DNA of 64,000 bases, taken from positions 186,001-250,000 of the forward strand of contig CALSFV010000358.1 in the NCBI GenBank assembly GCA_943737045.1, written 5' to 3'. The DNA is from Parapristionchus giblindavisi. Its lineage: Eukaryota; Nematoda; Chromadorea; Rhabditida; Diplogasteridae. Below, in pieces: positions 1 through 11,038 of this stretch; within the stretch, counting starts at the first letter, position 1, and every line of letters begins with the position of its first letter. The position numbers were made by a program, and so were the translations under genes. The notes below the pieces were generated by a model, which was given only the letters and a program-made list of their open reading frames with translations, was not told the DNA's origin and searched no databases.

Positions 1-1831
1 TGCTGCTCCTATTCCGAGAGAACCGCTCAGAGCAGAAGTTAATGCTGATATGATGCCTGAGAAGAAATGTATAGCATTATAATAATTCTGACTTATGAAA
101 GCATTAAAGAACTTGACCTCCAATAACTCCAGCTGCTCCACTTGCCGCACTTCCAATAGCTAGTAGAATTGCCGCATAAGCCGAAAGTATGGCTTCTGCG
201 ATTCCCGCAATCTCGCCAACTATTGCTGAGCCGGTTCCGAGAACTGTGCTCAGAGCAACAACAATTGCGTTAATTGCCGCTGAGAAAGTGTTGTATGATT
301 AAATTGCAAATTACTATACAATTTGAGACGTTGATGTGTACGATTACCTTCGGCTCCCATTCCGAGTCCAGCAGTAAAACCAGCGGCCAAATCTCCAATG
401 TCTCCCAGGGCTCTGAACACATTAAATCATGCGCGCAAATTCTGCTCGTAAAACCAACCCTGCCGTTGCATTCAAAATTGCTGCATCAGTTTGAAGTTTG
501 AGTGCCGCCAATTCTCCAGCTACGTCAAGTACTGGTATTCCGGCAGTTCCGTTAGCAATTGCAGCCCCAAGGGCTTGTAAGGCACCTGGGAAGACGAATG
601 TTGTTTAACTCAGTTGAAATGATACTAAGAATTCGAACAGAAGTAGTTCGATTACCTGCGGCTCCCACTGCAAGTCCAACACCAAATCCAGTGATCATTC
701 CTATTAGATTTGCCAACAAACTGAGTATCATCGATCATTCACTTAACTCTTGATAAAACGAACCTTGTAGTGGCATCGGTAAGTCCGCCAGCGATATCTC
801 CAATTGCATTTAGAATTGCCTGATCAGCGTCCAGTTTGGCTTGGATCAAGCCTACAGCTGCTTGAACTAGGCCATCTCCAACTCCGATAGTTCCAGCGGC
901 CAGAGCAGCGGTTATTTCTTGAATGATAGCTGAAAAATCACGTAGATATAATGGCAAAGATGCACTCACAGAAAATTCCCTAGCTAAGGACCCCAGTGTA
1001 ATTATTCCCAATCACATAAGGAAATATTTCCCTTACATATCAGGGAATTGTTTTCCCTAAAAACAATTCCCTTACATATAAGGGAATTATTGCCGTATGT
1101 GACAGGGAATAGTTCCACTGGGGTCCTTAGCTAGGGAATTAACTAAAAAAAAACGATTTTTTGTGAGTGTATAGGAATAGATATAGATGGATAAGTATTG
1201 TAGAACTTTACCGCCAACAGCGTCAGCGGCTTCACTTGCTGCACCACCAACGGCAGCTAGAATTGCTTGATCGAGAGCCAGTTTGGAGGCCAATAATTGT
1301 CCGGCTGCGCCAAGTGCTTGACTGCCTGTTACGATGACTGTATTCGCTAGAGCTGTTATTGCGCTAATTGCATCTGAAAAGTACAGCATGTTTAATCGTA
1401 ATAATAATAATATAATAAAATAATATTAATAGTAGTCATGCAACGGAGATATTTTAATGTTTACCTCCGACTGCAGCTGCGAGATCTGGAGATAAACTTC
1501 CGAATGCTCCCACCAAGCCTGACACGACACTGGAATAGAGGTCATAAAGATCATATAGTACATGTTGAAATGAACCTTGTTGCAGCGTTGACCGCGGCAT
1601 TGAGGGAACTTGCAATCGCTCCAACTGCTCCTGATAATGCTCCCAATCCAGAACCGATAACTCCAGTAGTAGTATTGACTAGCGATCCGATGATACCGCC
1701 TAGTCCTAGACCCAAGATGGTGTATTTAAAAAAATATTTATTTTATCTTTTTTACCGGGGAAAAGCTGGGGAGCGGCAAGTGCCGGAAGAAGAACAAGGA
1801 GAACGAGGGAGATATTGAATGCCTTGGCCAT
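1..1831 (-). CDS. Secreted Gly/Ala-rich repeat protein (5' part; continues past left edge)
   Basis: Seen: exons on the minus strand at 1756..1831, 1576..1705, 1465..1529, 1212..1373, 764..929, 656..720, 459..585, 348..412, 118..279 and 56 down to at least 1. All join in phase, giving about 358 residues before the edge. Residues 1-20 (MAKAFNISLVLLVLLPALAA) form a strong signal peptide. The rest is Ala, Gly, Ile and Leu rich with a recurring amphipathic module, for example KLDADQAILNAIGDIAGG, KLALDQAILAAVGGAAS and KLQTDAAILNA. Three internal exons are exactly 65 nt and two exactly 162 nt, so the gene grew by exon duplication. The second-exon acceptor (1706/1705) is weak and was chosen because it keeps frame. 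A TATA-like box lies just upstream. I do not recognise the family; helical packing or membrane association is possible but inferred. Confidence 0.78.
974..1140. mobile_element. MITE family E, copy 1 (intronic)
   Basis: Inverted termini beginning AATTCCCTAGC and ending GCTAGGGAATT, extended by GGACCCCAGTG and its complement, with smaller nested inverted repeats inside. It lies wholly within the 930-1211 intron of the Gly/Ala-rich gene. A related element is at 19450-19605. Confidence 0.65.
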
Positions 1832-1865
1832 TCTGCTGATGATGATATTCGCTCATTCCAGCCTT

Positions 1866-1876
1866 CTTTTATATCA
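1866..1876 (-). promoter_or_regulatory. TATA-like box of the Gly/Ala-rich gene
   Basis: On the minus strand the motif GATATAAAAG lies about 36-45 nt upstream of the start codon at 1831, the right place for a core promoter with a very short 5' UTR. Position and motif only. Confidence 0.4.
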
Positions 1877-2030
1877 GTAAGAGATGTTTTCTAGAACAAA
1901 ACCTAATAGGATTACTGTATTACATATGCCAATTTCAGATTATGAGATATGCCGGCGAATAATTATTGTTATTGTGGCCACTGCGACGTGGTGAGACAGT
2001 AGAATTTGTACTACTTTCAGAGAAAGCTGC

Positions 2031-2240
2031 TACTCTGGCTTTTCAAAACTAGTATGCGTACTTATCATTCCCACTTGAAGTAGGCTTGCAAGTCGACTTC
2101 CAGTTAGACATAAGTTTACTGCAAGCGGTGCATAATACAGTAATGCATTTCGTCAAATGTTCTATCCCCAGTGAACTAGCAGTAAACTTCTAGTCAGTGA
2201 CGTAATTTATGTAGACTCCCAGTTTAGAAATACCAGAGTA
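2031..2240. mobile_element. MITE family C, copy 1
   Basis: Termini TACTCTGG and CCAGAGTA, i.e. CTCTGG..CCAGAG with a TA on each side, as in Tc1/mariner-type target duplications. The interior is rich in short inverted AAGTAGACTT-like words. Related copies are at 19670-19883 and 32369-32577. It sits in the spacer between the Gly/Ala-rich gene and the receptor remnant. Confidence 0.7.
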
Positions 2241-2872
2241 GGTGAGCAATTTTGCCTAACTCAGTTGTCGATCAAATCATTACTTATTTCCGTGTTCTAC
2301 TCCAAGGATTCGGGCTACTTTGTGTTCTGTGTTGATATTTGTGATAGAACTCGGCATGAATAATTCACGATGGCCAGTGCTGAAAACATGGGATTGTGGA
2401 GTTGGCAATGCGGCCAGACGGTGAGCATGATTTCAAATGCTAATCATGGTCGGCTGATCACAGCCCATATATCACTACTGCGCTATAAACAGTTACACGA
2501 TTGCCAAAAATACCGTATATGATATGTTCGAGACCATGCAGCACTTAATCAAATTAATTGTTCTACGTTGATGTGTGGACTAATTTTCCAGTAGTTCACT
2601 CGAGTTCGATCCCAGTTTCGATTTTAATTAAATTTACCATTCAAATTCGTCCCCGTGCCTTTCCCTGGTGCAGCAATGCACTTTTAACTCGGCAAAGGGG
2701 TCATATAAATTTTCAGAGAAAACATTTTTTTCCCGGGAGATGTGATCTTCATTTCGGCTTGCACGGTTTAGTCACGAAAATGCCCGAAAAACTCCATCTT
2801 TAAAACTCGAATTCTCTCTTTTCGCTACTGCGTCAAAGCAATAAGATAGAGCATAGCTTATTCTGACTCACA
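2241..2872. other. Spacer without a recognisable gene
   Basis: About 630 bp. Open frames are short and show no family signature. A GTTCGATCC-like word near 2600 resembles a Pol III B box but has no partner A box. Confidence 0.5.
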
Positions 2873-2971
2873 ATGAGATGTTTCGAGTCGTTAATTTTAG
2901 TACACACGATTGCGGGTCCTGTGTTTTTCGTCTTGTTACTTATACATAAGGTAAGGACCACAGGTAAGGAC

Positions 2972-3303
2972 TAGGGTGGCGAAAATGACTCATGATTATT
3001 CATTTCTGAGGCCTATAATGAGTGGCTCGCTCCCCTTGCGATTATTCATTCCAAGTGGCGGTTGTACCTCTGCGAATATTCGCTTTTTTGCGAGTCGAAG
3101 TGAGTCAAGAAAATTTGGTGAAAGGAGGGCTGAGAAAGCGGTATGACTCGCACTCGACTCGCTTTTTTTTACTCATTCGCATTGACCTCTCCTCTTACAA
3201 CTCATTCGCCGAGAGAGAGAGCGTTCGAAAATGCCTCTCATGAGAATACTCACTCCAGACCGCTAAAGTTGACGAATAATCATGAATCATTTTCGCCACC
3301 CTA
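2972..3303. mobile_element. hAT-type MITE with 8-bp target duplication
   Basis: Terminal inverted repeats TAGGGTGGCGAAAATGA and complement. The 8-bp direct repeat GTAAGGAC flanks both ends (2964-2971 and 3304-3311). The 332-bp length, TIR and 8-bp duplication fit a non-autonomous hAT element. It landed just after the first receptor exon. Confidence 0.85.
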
Positions 3304-3623
3304 GTAAGGACTGTTCAGACCATATTTTTTCTATCACTTTCGTGACATATGGTAGATAACCTCCGTGTTTCACTCTCCACCATCAACAGACAAGGATCAA
3401 CAGTGGAATCCCCTCATATATGCGATTATGCATATGTCTGGATCTGTGTTCACAATCAATTTTTTCCGTTTTGTCAACTTTTCATGGGATGCTTTCGTGC
3501 GTTTTTTAAAAAAATGTTATTCGAATAATAATTTCTCACTGAATCGATATCCATACAAAACTGAATATGCCAACATTGATGTTATATCACGGATCTCTAT
3601 ATCTTTAGGAGACCGGATCGGTA

Positions 3624-3841
3624 ATGTGGTGTTAGAATCTTGGAAAAGTAGATGGAAAAGTGAAAAGTAGTGTTAATTTTGTGATTGTAGAAGTAGTTTA
3701 CCTTCGAATTTCACAAACTTTTACAACACAAATCCCTTTACATGAGTGTTGGATTACTACTTTTCCAACTGCTTTTGCAATCACAAAATTAACATTACTT
3801 TTCACTTTTCCATCAACTTTTCCAAGATTTTAACACCACAT
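3624..3841. mobile_element. Foldback MITE with ATGTGGTGTTA ends
   Basis: Ends read ATGTGGTGTTAGAATCTTGG and CCAAGATTTTAACACCACAT. The arms continue inward through copies of ACTTTTCACTTTTCC, so most of the element is palindromic. The outer ends match those of the larger foldback at 33176-33636. Confidence 0.7.
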
Positions 3842-4742
3842 AAGACTCGAGCATTTTGACCCCTTGACGGACATTCGCCAAGACTTTCGATCTGCGCCTC
3901 AATACTTTCATCATAGACACATACCGGGGGGAGACCGATGAAAGTATTAGTGAAAATGCCCTTGGGCTCAAACCCGGCTCACATATGTTACATAAAATAT
4001 AAAAATTAAAAATTAATAACTTTTCAATCGTGATAGCTAGGACTTTTATTTCTTTTTATTGATGAACAACATGTCATGCACTCTTACAAACGCCGCTGTA
4101 CAGTAATATCAAATCGTTCTGAATAAGTTTTTTCGTCTTTGATTTTCAGATTTTTCTCCTTCTATCCTCGCACTAAGGCAAGTAATGCCATAGTACATTT
4201 TGCCCTGACGATTATGTACATGGTGGTCACATTCCCTTGGACAGCCAACATCTCGCAGGCATCGAGAATTGCAACAGAATGTGAGATATGTGTAATTTTC
4301 AAAAATCGAAAATTTAATTTCTTGAAATTCGCAAGAGTAAGAAGTAGCTTTATTATGCCATTTTAGTCGAAGTGATGCATGTACACAGGAAAAATATACA
4401 AATAAACTCAGACTACATTTTTAAAATATTGAGAAAAAAAATTATTTAATTTTTATTTTTTCAATCCGCACATTGAATCGACCGTCAAGACAAGTTGATT
4501 CATAGGGCGGATGGTGGCTGATGCATGTCCGTTTGCGGAAACGACTGCCACGTGAAGAACCGTCTTTTCGCAGATCTAGAATGTATTTATTAAATTATCA
4601 AACTTGAAAATTTATATGTTTCTTTCATATAAATCGGTTGGAAGGTGGCGTACTGCATTCAAAGCTGTACCATTGTTATCAGCGGGAGTGAACTGTACTT
4701 GAATACCATAATCGCCATTAATCGCGAACTCTTTCATCAGAT

Positions 4743-5880
4743 TTTTTTACAATACAATGCTTATAGTATGCAGAGGTGGTCAAACAGGGGGTATCTTCAT
4801 ATTCACAAGTAATATCCTTCGGTCTCTGAGATAATTCTTATCCTTTCAAGAAAACGTTCAAATATTAAAGTTGATAAGAACAGTGAAATATTTCAGATTG
4901 ACGTCTTGGAATTAATATGAAACATTTCACATATCGATCAGTTTCAGGTCATTGCTGTTTCAATCACTACATTTACCCTGATATCCCTCTCCACTCGTTC
5001 ATCCTTTCATCCATTCGCACTGACGAACAGGACGAGTCAGAGGAGCAGAGAATCGATGAGAGAACAGGCCAAACGAGACAGTCAGACAACGAGAGTCCCT
5101 ATCCACCTTTCAGACCCGTCTCTCCCTTGTCCTCAATTCTCTTCCTCTCGCCTATTGTTAACCTTTCACTTTGAACGTGCTTAGGACTATCGATTGGATT
5201 TATCATTTATCGATTATATTATTCATATTATTGTTCATTTCATCTTGTTCATATCGATTGATTTTGACCATTTAATGTTTGTTTGTTTTTTAAATTATTT
5301 TTTATAGCAATTATGTACTTGATGAAACATCCTTGTGGTGTTCGAGAGATAGTAAAATAGAATATTTACTGATTATCTATGTTTATCTGAAAATTGGAAA
5401 ACTCTCTTCAAACCACTCAATTAGCGAACATGCCGTAACACACGTTGTATTTGAAACGTATTGCAAATAACTGGTTTAACTAATACTGTTGTAAGTGTTA
5501 CTAATTTGACTTTGTATCACTTCGTCAACTTGTTTTAGTTGACTTTTGACTTTCAATCTCCAAAAACAATGCAAGTGTTTTATTTGTTTGAGAGGAGATA
5601 AATCAGTATGTTGCCACTACTCCCTATTTCTCATTCCATCCCCAACGCCCTTTTATTTACTTCCTGTGCAAAATTCTAGATTTTTAAAAATTAAAATAAA
5701 AATTTGTTTTTTTTACTTGTTGAATCATCGTTACGGATTTACGGTAATTAAATAAATACTCTATCTCTAACTCTAGTTCCTTTCTCTGCGAACTCATTCA
5801 CTCACCCTCCCTCGTCATGTTACATCAATAGGTTTAGTTCTCGCTAAGCAGAGTTCACTCTCACATTGATCCACTCTAGG
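4743..5880. other. Spacer with pyrimidine-rich and LINE-tail-like stretches
   Basis: No gene recognised. 5000-5170 and 5620-5880 are rich in CTCTC/CCTTCC tracts, and the ACTTGTTGAA..AAATAAAT stretch at 5715-5758 resembles one near 56600-56655. These look like 3' ends of the same retroelement family, a low-confidence reading. Confidence 0.35.
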
Positions 5881-5881
5881 G

Positions 5882-6180
5882 TTGGCAATAACGGACACGC
5901 ATTGCGGGCCCGCAATGCTTGTTAAATCATTGCGGGCCGCAATAGCATTGCGGGCCCGCAATGACTACTTTATTCCTATCTGGCCACTTTTTGTGATCGG
6001 TCGTTCTTTTGTTCTCTTCACTTTCCTTCGCTCTCTCGTTTGCTTGAGAGAACAGAATCATTGCGGGCCCGCAATGCCATTGCGGGCCCGCAATGATTTT
6101 ACACCGCATTGCGGGCCCGCAATCATTAGAAATAAAGAGTCAAGGCCATTGCGGGCCGCAACCCCCGAATAGCCAACTCT
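5882..6180. repeat. Element with repeated GC-rich 18-bp palindromes
   Basis: The perfect palindrome CATTGCGGGCCCGCAATG or a near copy (ATTGCGGGCCGCAA) occurs about seven times in 280 bp of otherwise AT-rich DNA. The outer ends GTTGGCAATAACGG and CCGAATAGCCAAC are imperfect inverted repeats, suggesting a small mobile element carrying the sites. No coding content is credible. Confidence 0.65.
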
Positions 6181-6258
6181 AATCCACTCTATGTTACTCT
6201 GTTGTCTTCCCTCTAAACCTAACGATCACCCTTTCTTTGATTCTCTTGGTCGTCTACC

Positions 6259-6437
6259 TCTATCTTTCTCTACCTCTATCTCTGTGAATCTCTACCTCTA
6301 CCTCTACCTCTACCTCTACCTCTACCTCTACCTCTACCTCTACCTCTATCTCTGCTGCATCTACCTCTATCTCTGCATCTCCACTTCTATCTCTGTGCAT
6401 CTCTACCTCTACCTCTATCTCTACCTCTTCGTCTATC
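6259..6437. repeat. CTCTAC hexamer microsatellite
   Basis: Near-uninterrupted CTCTAC units at about 6288-6345, with degenerate CTCTAT/CTCTGC copies on both sides. It gives a spurious Leu-Tyr open frame. Confidence 0.9.
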
Positions 6438-6560
6438 TCGTCTGCTCTTCAAATGTTTAGTGTTTGTTTGCCAATGTGCGATAGTTGCTGAACAGTTTAT
6501 CGATATCCTATTTTGATGTATCTCCATTATATTCATTTCCTTTAGAAAAAAAATTATTAA

Positions 6561-6570
6561 CTCTTCTCAG
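6561..6570 (+). promoter_or_regulatory. Putative trans-splice acceptor of plus-strand START gene
   Basis: CTCTTCTCAG ends 17 nt before the ATG at 6588 with no clear upstream exon, the usual layout of a spliced-leader acceptor in nematodes. It could instead be an ordinary acceptor of a 5' UTR intron. Confidence 0.45.
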
Positions 6571-6587
6571 TCGAAAATCGCGGAGAT

Positions 6588-9500
6588 ATGGTGAAAACAA
6601 TAAACCTCGCCGGCTTGGAGGAAACATTGAAAGAGGAGCTAGCACAGGTTTCTGGTATTTCTGTTTAATATTAATTTCTATTATTTAAAAAAAAAATTTT
6701 TCTGTGTATTTGGTATTTCTGATAATTTCTATAATGAACGTGATTTTTTTTCAAAACAAAAGTTTGATCGTTGATCTACGATTCTCGAAATTTGATCTTT
6801 GATCTTTGATCTTTGATTCTGTTGAATTTCCTATTATTCCAGTACGAGGATGCGTTCACGACGGCCGGCGACGTCATGGCCCATGCTCTCGATATTTTTA
6901 ATGAACCCGACTTTGACAGCAAGAAATCCTGGAAGGTTCTACTAACATTTAACATTTTGCATGCTTTTTTTATTTGCAACCCTTTGATAAACTTTATTTT
7001 GTTTTTGTTCAATATAATAATAACCTTAAAATTAGTTTATTAGAGCAATATTGTGTGTTCGACTCCAGTATCAATCTTTTAAAAATAAAATTAAAATACT
7101 CTTTCATTCTTTAAAAAAATTTAATTAAAATTCTTTTTCTAATTAAAAAAAATCTTTTTTAGCTCGATTGTCAATCGGAGAATGCGACTGTTCACTATAA
7201 AGATTTGGCTGCTGGGAGGTATTTTGCTGCCAAGGTACGAATAATTTTCACAAATGTTTCTACAAGTAAAAAAATAAACATCTATCAGGAGTATTTTCTG
7301 ATTCGCATGAAAAAATCCTCCCATCTTATCATCTTCAAAAAGCATTAATAGATTAATTCAATTGTTTCAGTGTAAAATGCCCATTTCTGCAAAGGATCTC
7401 ACGTCAGAGTTCTGGGACAATCTGGACACAGTAAGTAGACAATCATTTCAATCATACGATCTCTCCTGACATGTTGTGAGCTGTTAACTTCTACTTCAAA
7501 TGCAGTGTTACATTTGAGAAACGGGAGCATCCATATCACGAGTAGTGGACACGCCCATTCCCTTTTTAGAATTTGCGATCTCTGTAAGTTGCGAAATTCT
7601 GAACAACGTCTAAATTATCAAGTCTCTGAATTGGAGAATATTACACTGAATATACAGGGTGATCAAGAATTACGAAGACTTTTAATTTCGCTCTTATTTC
7701 ATGTGTAGTACATCCATCAAGTTCAGATGGTAATATTTATTCAACAATAACATAACATTTCACAATCAACAATTACTTCTCGATTAGCCCTCCTTTTGCT
7801 TTTATGGCGGCCTTTAGAAGAGTGGGGCGAGGACCTATCACAGCACGCTCGTAGAAACGTCCAATTTATTCCATTGCACCACGAGGACGTTCTTGAGCGC
7901 CTCCATATTCTTATGGGGATGAGAACAACCCATGGCTTCCACAACAGCCCACATTGAGTAGTTGAGCGGATTCAAGTTCAGTGAGCAGGACGGACAATCT
8001 GAGTTATTGCCGAAGGCTTGCATCGTGTCCTTACACCACTTCTGGACAATCTTGCCTTTTGGGCAGGGGTAGAATCCTGCTGGTGGTACCATTGATTGTT
8101 TTCAAGTACCTCTAGGACCACTGCTCCAGCTTGTCTAAAAGATTTTTTGAAAGAAGCATTTCGTGTTTATTTTTACGCGTGGATCTACGAAGACAAGGGG
8201 AGTCTTGTCGCCTGCGCACACGGCAGGTTATTCGGGGTGAGCGGTTCGGTTGAGCTCAAGAATCAAGCTGATCGGCTTGCTGGGAAGTCAATGCAAGTAC
8301 ACTACCATTTTGGCGGTCGTGGGCCTACTCAATCGTGAACAGCTACTCGTCAAAGAAGACTGTCACTAAGCGCTCGCCGATGTGCGTGCGCGCCAGCAGC
8401 TCTTTACACGTCATGAACCGTGCTCGTCTATTGTTTTCATATAGAATGACGGTTTTTCTCATGTGATTTGGGGTGAGTCTGAGTGAGCGTCTGACGATGT
8501 TTCACATTGATCTAACAGATATCCCGTTCTCCCTGAACATTTTTCTCATGGTCCTCTGAGGATTCCCTTTCATCCGCTATTTGTCCATTATCGTGTTCTT
8601 CCTGATGAGGAAGGTGGGTTTCCTGCGTGTTACATCATGGTCAGCAGTGGTATCAAGTTGGTTGTACTGTTTTATTGTTGCAGAAACTAATCTCTTGTAC
8701 CCCGAACGGTGTCCATTTGATGCATTCCCTGCTCATGCAGCGTAACAGTCGCACCCCGCATCAGATGATGTTTCACCACTACCCTGAAAACCAATAAAAT
8801 GTAACCAAACCACGATTGTTGATACGATAAATAGTTGCACTTGAAAAATAAAATGTCTCGAGCGCGAACCATGCGCTGCAAAATTGCTAGCAGACTCAGA
8901 AAGTGAGTCTTCGTAATTCTTGATCACCCTGTACGATAAAATTCCATTCGGAATTTACACACTGCAAAGTGGACGTGGACGAACGGCGTGCTTCCTTTTC
9001 GTAACAACGTATCGTGGACTAGCAACGAGAGAGATAGAGCATCAAATTTGTGATGTGCTTTTGAGGAATATTACAATCATGAGTGATACAATTTTTATCA
9101 GTCAAAAAAATAATGCAATGTGCAGGGAGAATCATATGAAAACATGAAGAATGGAAATAATGATAAATACTTTATTTAACAATGCAATAGAGGGAAATAA
9201 AACATGTTCTTATGTTGATTAGTTTCATCGTTGTTGACATCCATTGTTCAACGTGATGAGAACAATCCAACACAATATCTGTCTTATACAGAAATAAATT
9301 TGAACTAGGTCGAATGAGAATCGATCAATAATAACCGACTGAATGATAACCATTTGCATACTTTGTCTATTCATTAGAGCTTGTTTCTACTATGCAAATG
9401 TTTATAATCTAGTCGGTTATTATTCAACGGTTCTCATTCAAGCTAGTGTAAATAAATGATTTGGTGTGGTTTGATTTGATTGAACTTTTCAGCACTATCA

Positions 9501-11038
9501 GTGGAACGATAACGTGCGAGAAGCGAAGAGCGTCCGAAGACTGTCAGGACATGTGGATTACATACACGTTGGTCATATTTTTCTCTCATTTCGCTCTTGA
9601 CACGTCCCAATACACTGCATATTTAATAAAAATAATTATTGTTAATATGCGGTTTCGAGAAAGCACGTAGCAGAATAAGATGAATACAAACGAATGAAAC
9701 GAGAAGCTGGATGATTAATTAGCCAAATTTACGAACAAATGTTGATACTCGTTGCTTGCACGCATGTCGTTGCAACTCGAGTTGAGTGTAATGAGAAACT
9801 ATGGTTTTGATTAGGTGATTAAGAGCTAATCGAGCCTGATTACATTCAAAAAGAGTTGGATGAGAATTTTCTTATACCATCTCAATTTTGTGTTAGTATT
9901 AGTTTTATAAATATTAGTATCATAGAATTTCCCAAATGTTTTTAGCTAAATTTGTAATCTAATTGTGATTTTTTTTAAATCTCATTTCTTTTTCTTTTCA
10001 GTACACAAGCAACGACGTGTTGATCATAAAAAGTAGAGAAATCGTCGCCGCTCGAATTCTTCGAGAGGTACGATTCTTGGCAAAATCTCTTTTTTGTTTG
10101 AAAATTTTCTCAACTTTCCCAATATCACGAAATTTTACATAAACGGACATATATTTTATATTTTTCTCTCTTGGTTTCATTGTCTTCGAAAGAAAAAAAT
10201 CAATGACAACACCTTTGTGGGCTTCATGTGTCAAAAACAAGTGGCAACGCGACAAATTTTTATGTAATACTAATTCGCACTTATAAGATCAACGGTACTA
10301 CGTTCCTCGCTACTCGTAGCATTGTACTGCCCGATGAGATTCCGGAAAGCAGAGCGTCTGTCAGGTACCAGTTTCACATAATGGCTAACAACAAAAATAC
10401 GCACATATTGATTCTCTGAACTTTGTTTTCTGTAATCTCTCTCTTCATTGGCCTGCAGGCGAAGAGATCACCTTACGAGGTGTGCTTCATTTGAAAATAT
10501 AAAACATAAAAAATTAAATTTATAATCATCTACATTTTCTGAGAGATTCGAAATTATGTTCCTTGGAAAACCAAGTAATTTACAGAGCTTTCCTTCACCT
10601 CAGTGTAGGCCGTTGCACTCCGGACCCCGAAGATCCCGAGCATTCTTGCATTTATGATTACATAATCTGCACTGATCTTAAAGGAATGATGTTCAAAACT
10701 GCGGTTAATCAGGTCAGTTTTTAAACATTATTCATTTTTGGTTCATGGTATTCTACTAAAATGATTGGATGAATTTGATAGAGGCAGCAAAACTTTCTAG
10801 AAACACTGGGAAAATTTCGCGACTAGACTTGTCTCACCGTTCTATTTCAAATACTTGCTTTGAAATCATTTGAATCTTTTTTTTAAAATCAAAATCGACC
10901 TCCTCATACTGTATAAAAATATTTAATATTAAAAAATATCATTTACAGGTTTTGGGACGAGCAACACTCAAAGACATCGAGAATATTCGCAGACACGCCA
11001 AAGAGACACTTCGGCCTAAACTTTACCCATCTCTATGA
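6588..11038 (+). CDS. START-domain lipid-transfer protein, copy 1
   Basis: Exons 6588..6647, 6843..6935, 7163..7234, 7371..7430, 9493..9567, 10002..10067, 10288..10364, 10459..10479, 10586..10712 and 10949..11038 join in phase to 246 residues plus stop. Conserved START features in order are WK..DCQSEN, HYKDLAAGRYFAAK, EFWDNLDT, HYQWNDNV, IIKSREIVAARI, RSIVLPDEIPESRASVR, CTDLKGMMFKTAVNQVL and the closing TLRPKL. The DLKG..KTxVNQV signature is closest to the StAR/STARD3 branch, which binds sterols or similar lipids; the ligand is not determined. There is no signal peptide or membrane segment, so it is probably a cytosolic single-domain carrier. Intron 4 holds a dead Tc1/mariner element and a MITE. 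It converges on a paralogue at 12079-14571. Confidence 0.88.
7655..8931 (-). mobile_element. Tc1/mariner element with dead transposase
   Basis: Ends begin CAGGGTGATCAAGAATTACG and match perfectly as inverted repeats for about 26 bp, with TA on both sides (7653-7654 and 8932-8933). Read on the minus strand, the interior shows decayed transposase: RTMRKMFRENGISVRS, VTVFFDE (first catalytic Asp), QQDSTPAQKA (second), then LNLNPLNYSMW, where the expected Asp of the DLNPLDY-type motif is Asn. Stops follow VTVFFDE and LFTIE, and there is a frameshift after the second Asp. Intact ends with a dead gene imply it could move only in trans. It sits within intron 4 of the START gene. Confidence 0.88.
9304..9447. 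mobile_element. MITE family D, copy 1
   Basis: Inverted termini ACTAGGTCGAATGAGAA and TTCTCATTCAAGCTAGT, with inner arms around ATTTGCATA. It is in intron 4 of the plus START gene. It closely matches 31915-32053, and one end recurs at 33742. Confidence 0.75.

Larger units (their letters stand above)
2873..4742 (+). pseudogene. Probable serpentine (7TM) chemoreceptor remnant
   Basis: Three coding-like pieces. 2873..2950 starts with ATG and encodes a hydrophobic segment (ILVHTIAGPVFFVLLLIHK) followed by GTAAGG. 4150..4280 follows TTTTCAG and encodes a second membrane-like stretch (IVHFALTIMYMVVTFPW). About 4652..4742 encodes LYLNTIIAINREL, which resembles the end of TM3 in nematode serpentine receptors. 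The first two pieces do not join in phase, no clear donor follows the third, and two MITEs (2972-3303, 3624-3841) fill the first gap. I call it a broken receptor gene; the subfamily cannot be assigned. A diverged copy of the third piece is near 22855-22960. Confidence 0.35.

Noticed and set aside
2590..2610. Isolated GTTCGATCC B-box word as a tRNA signal
   Set aside because: No A box at the right distance and no cloverleaf; a similar isolated word at 7057 was rejected for the same reason.
5927..6172. Open frames with repeated CGPA/AGPQ
   Set aside because: Direct product of the GC-rich palindromes on both strands; no splice or start support.
6191..6460. 89-residue Leu-Tyr-rich reading frame
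   Set aside because: It is just the CTCTAC microsatellite read in one frame.
7741..8092. Functional transposase gene
   Set aside because: Multiple stops and a frameshift, and the third catalytic Asp position is Asn; kept only as a dead element.
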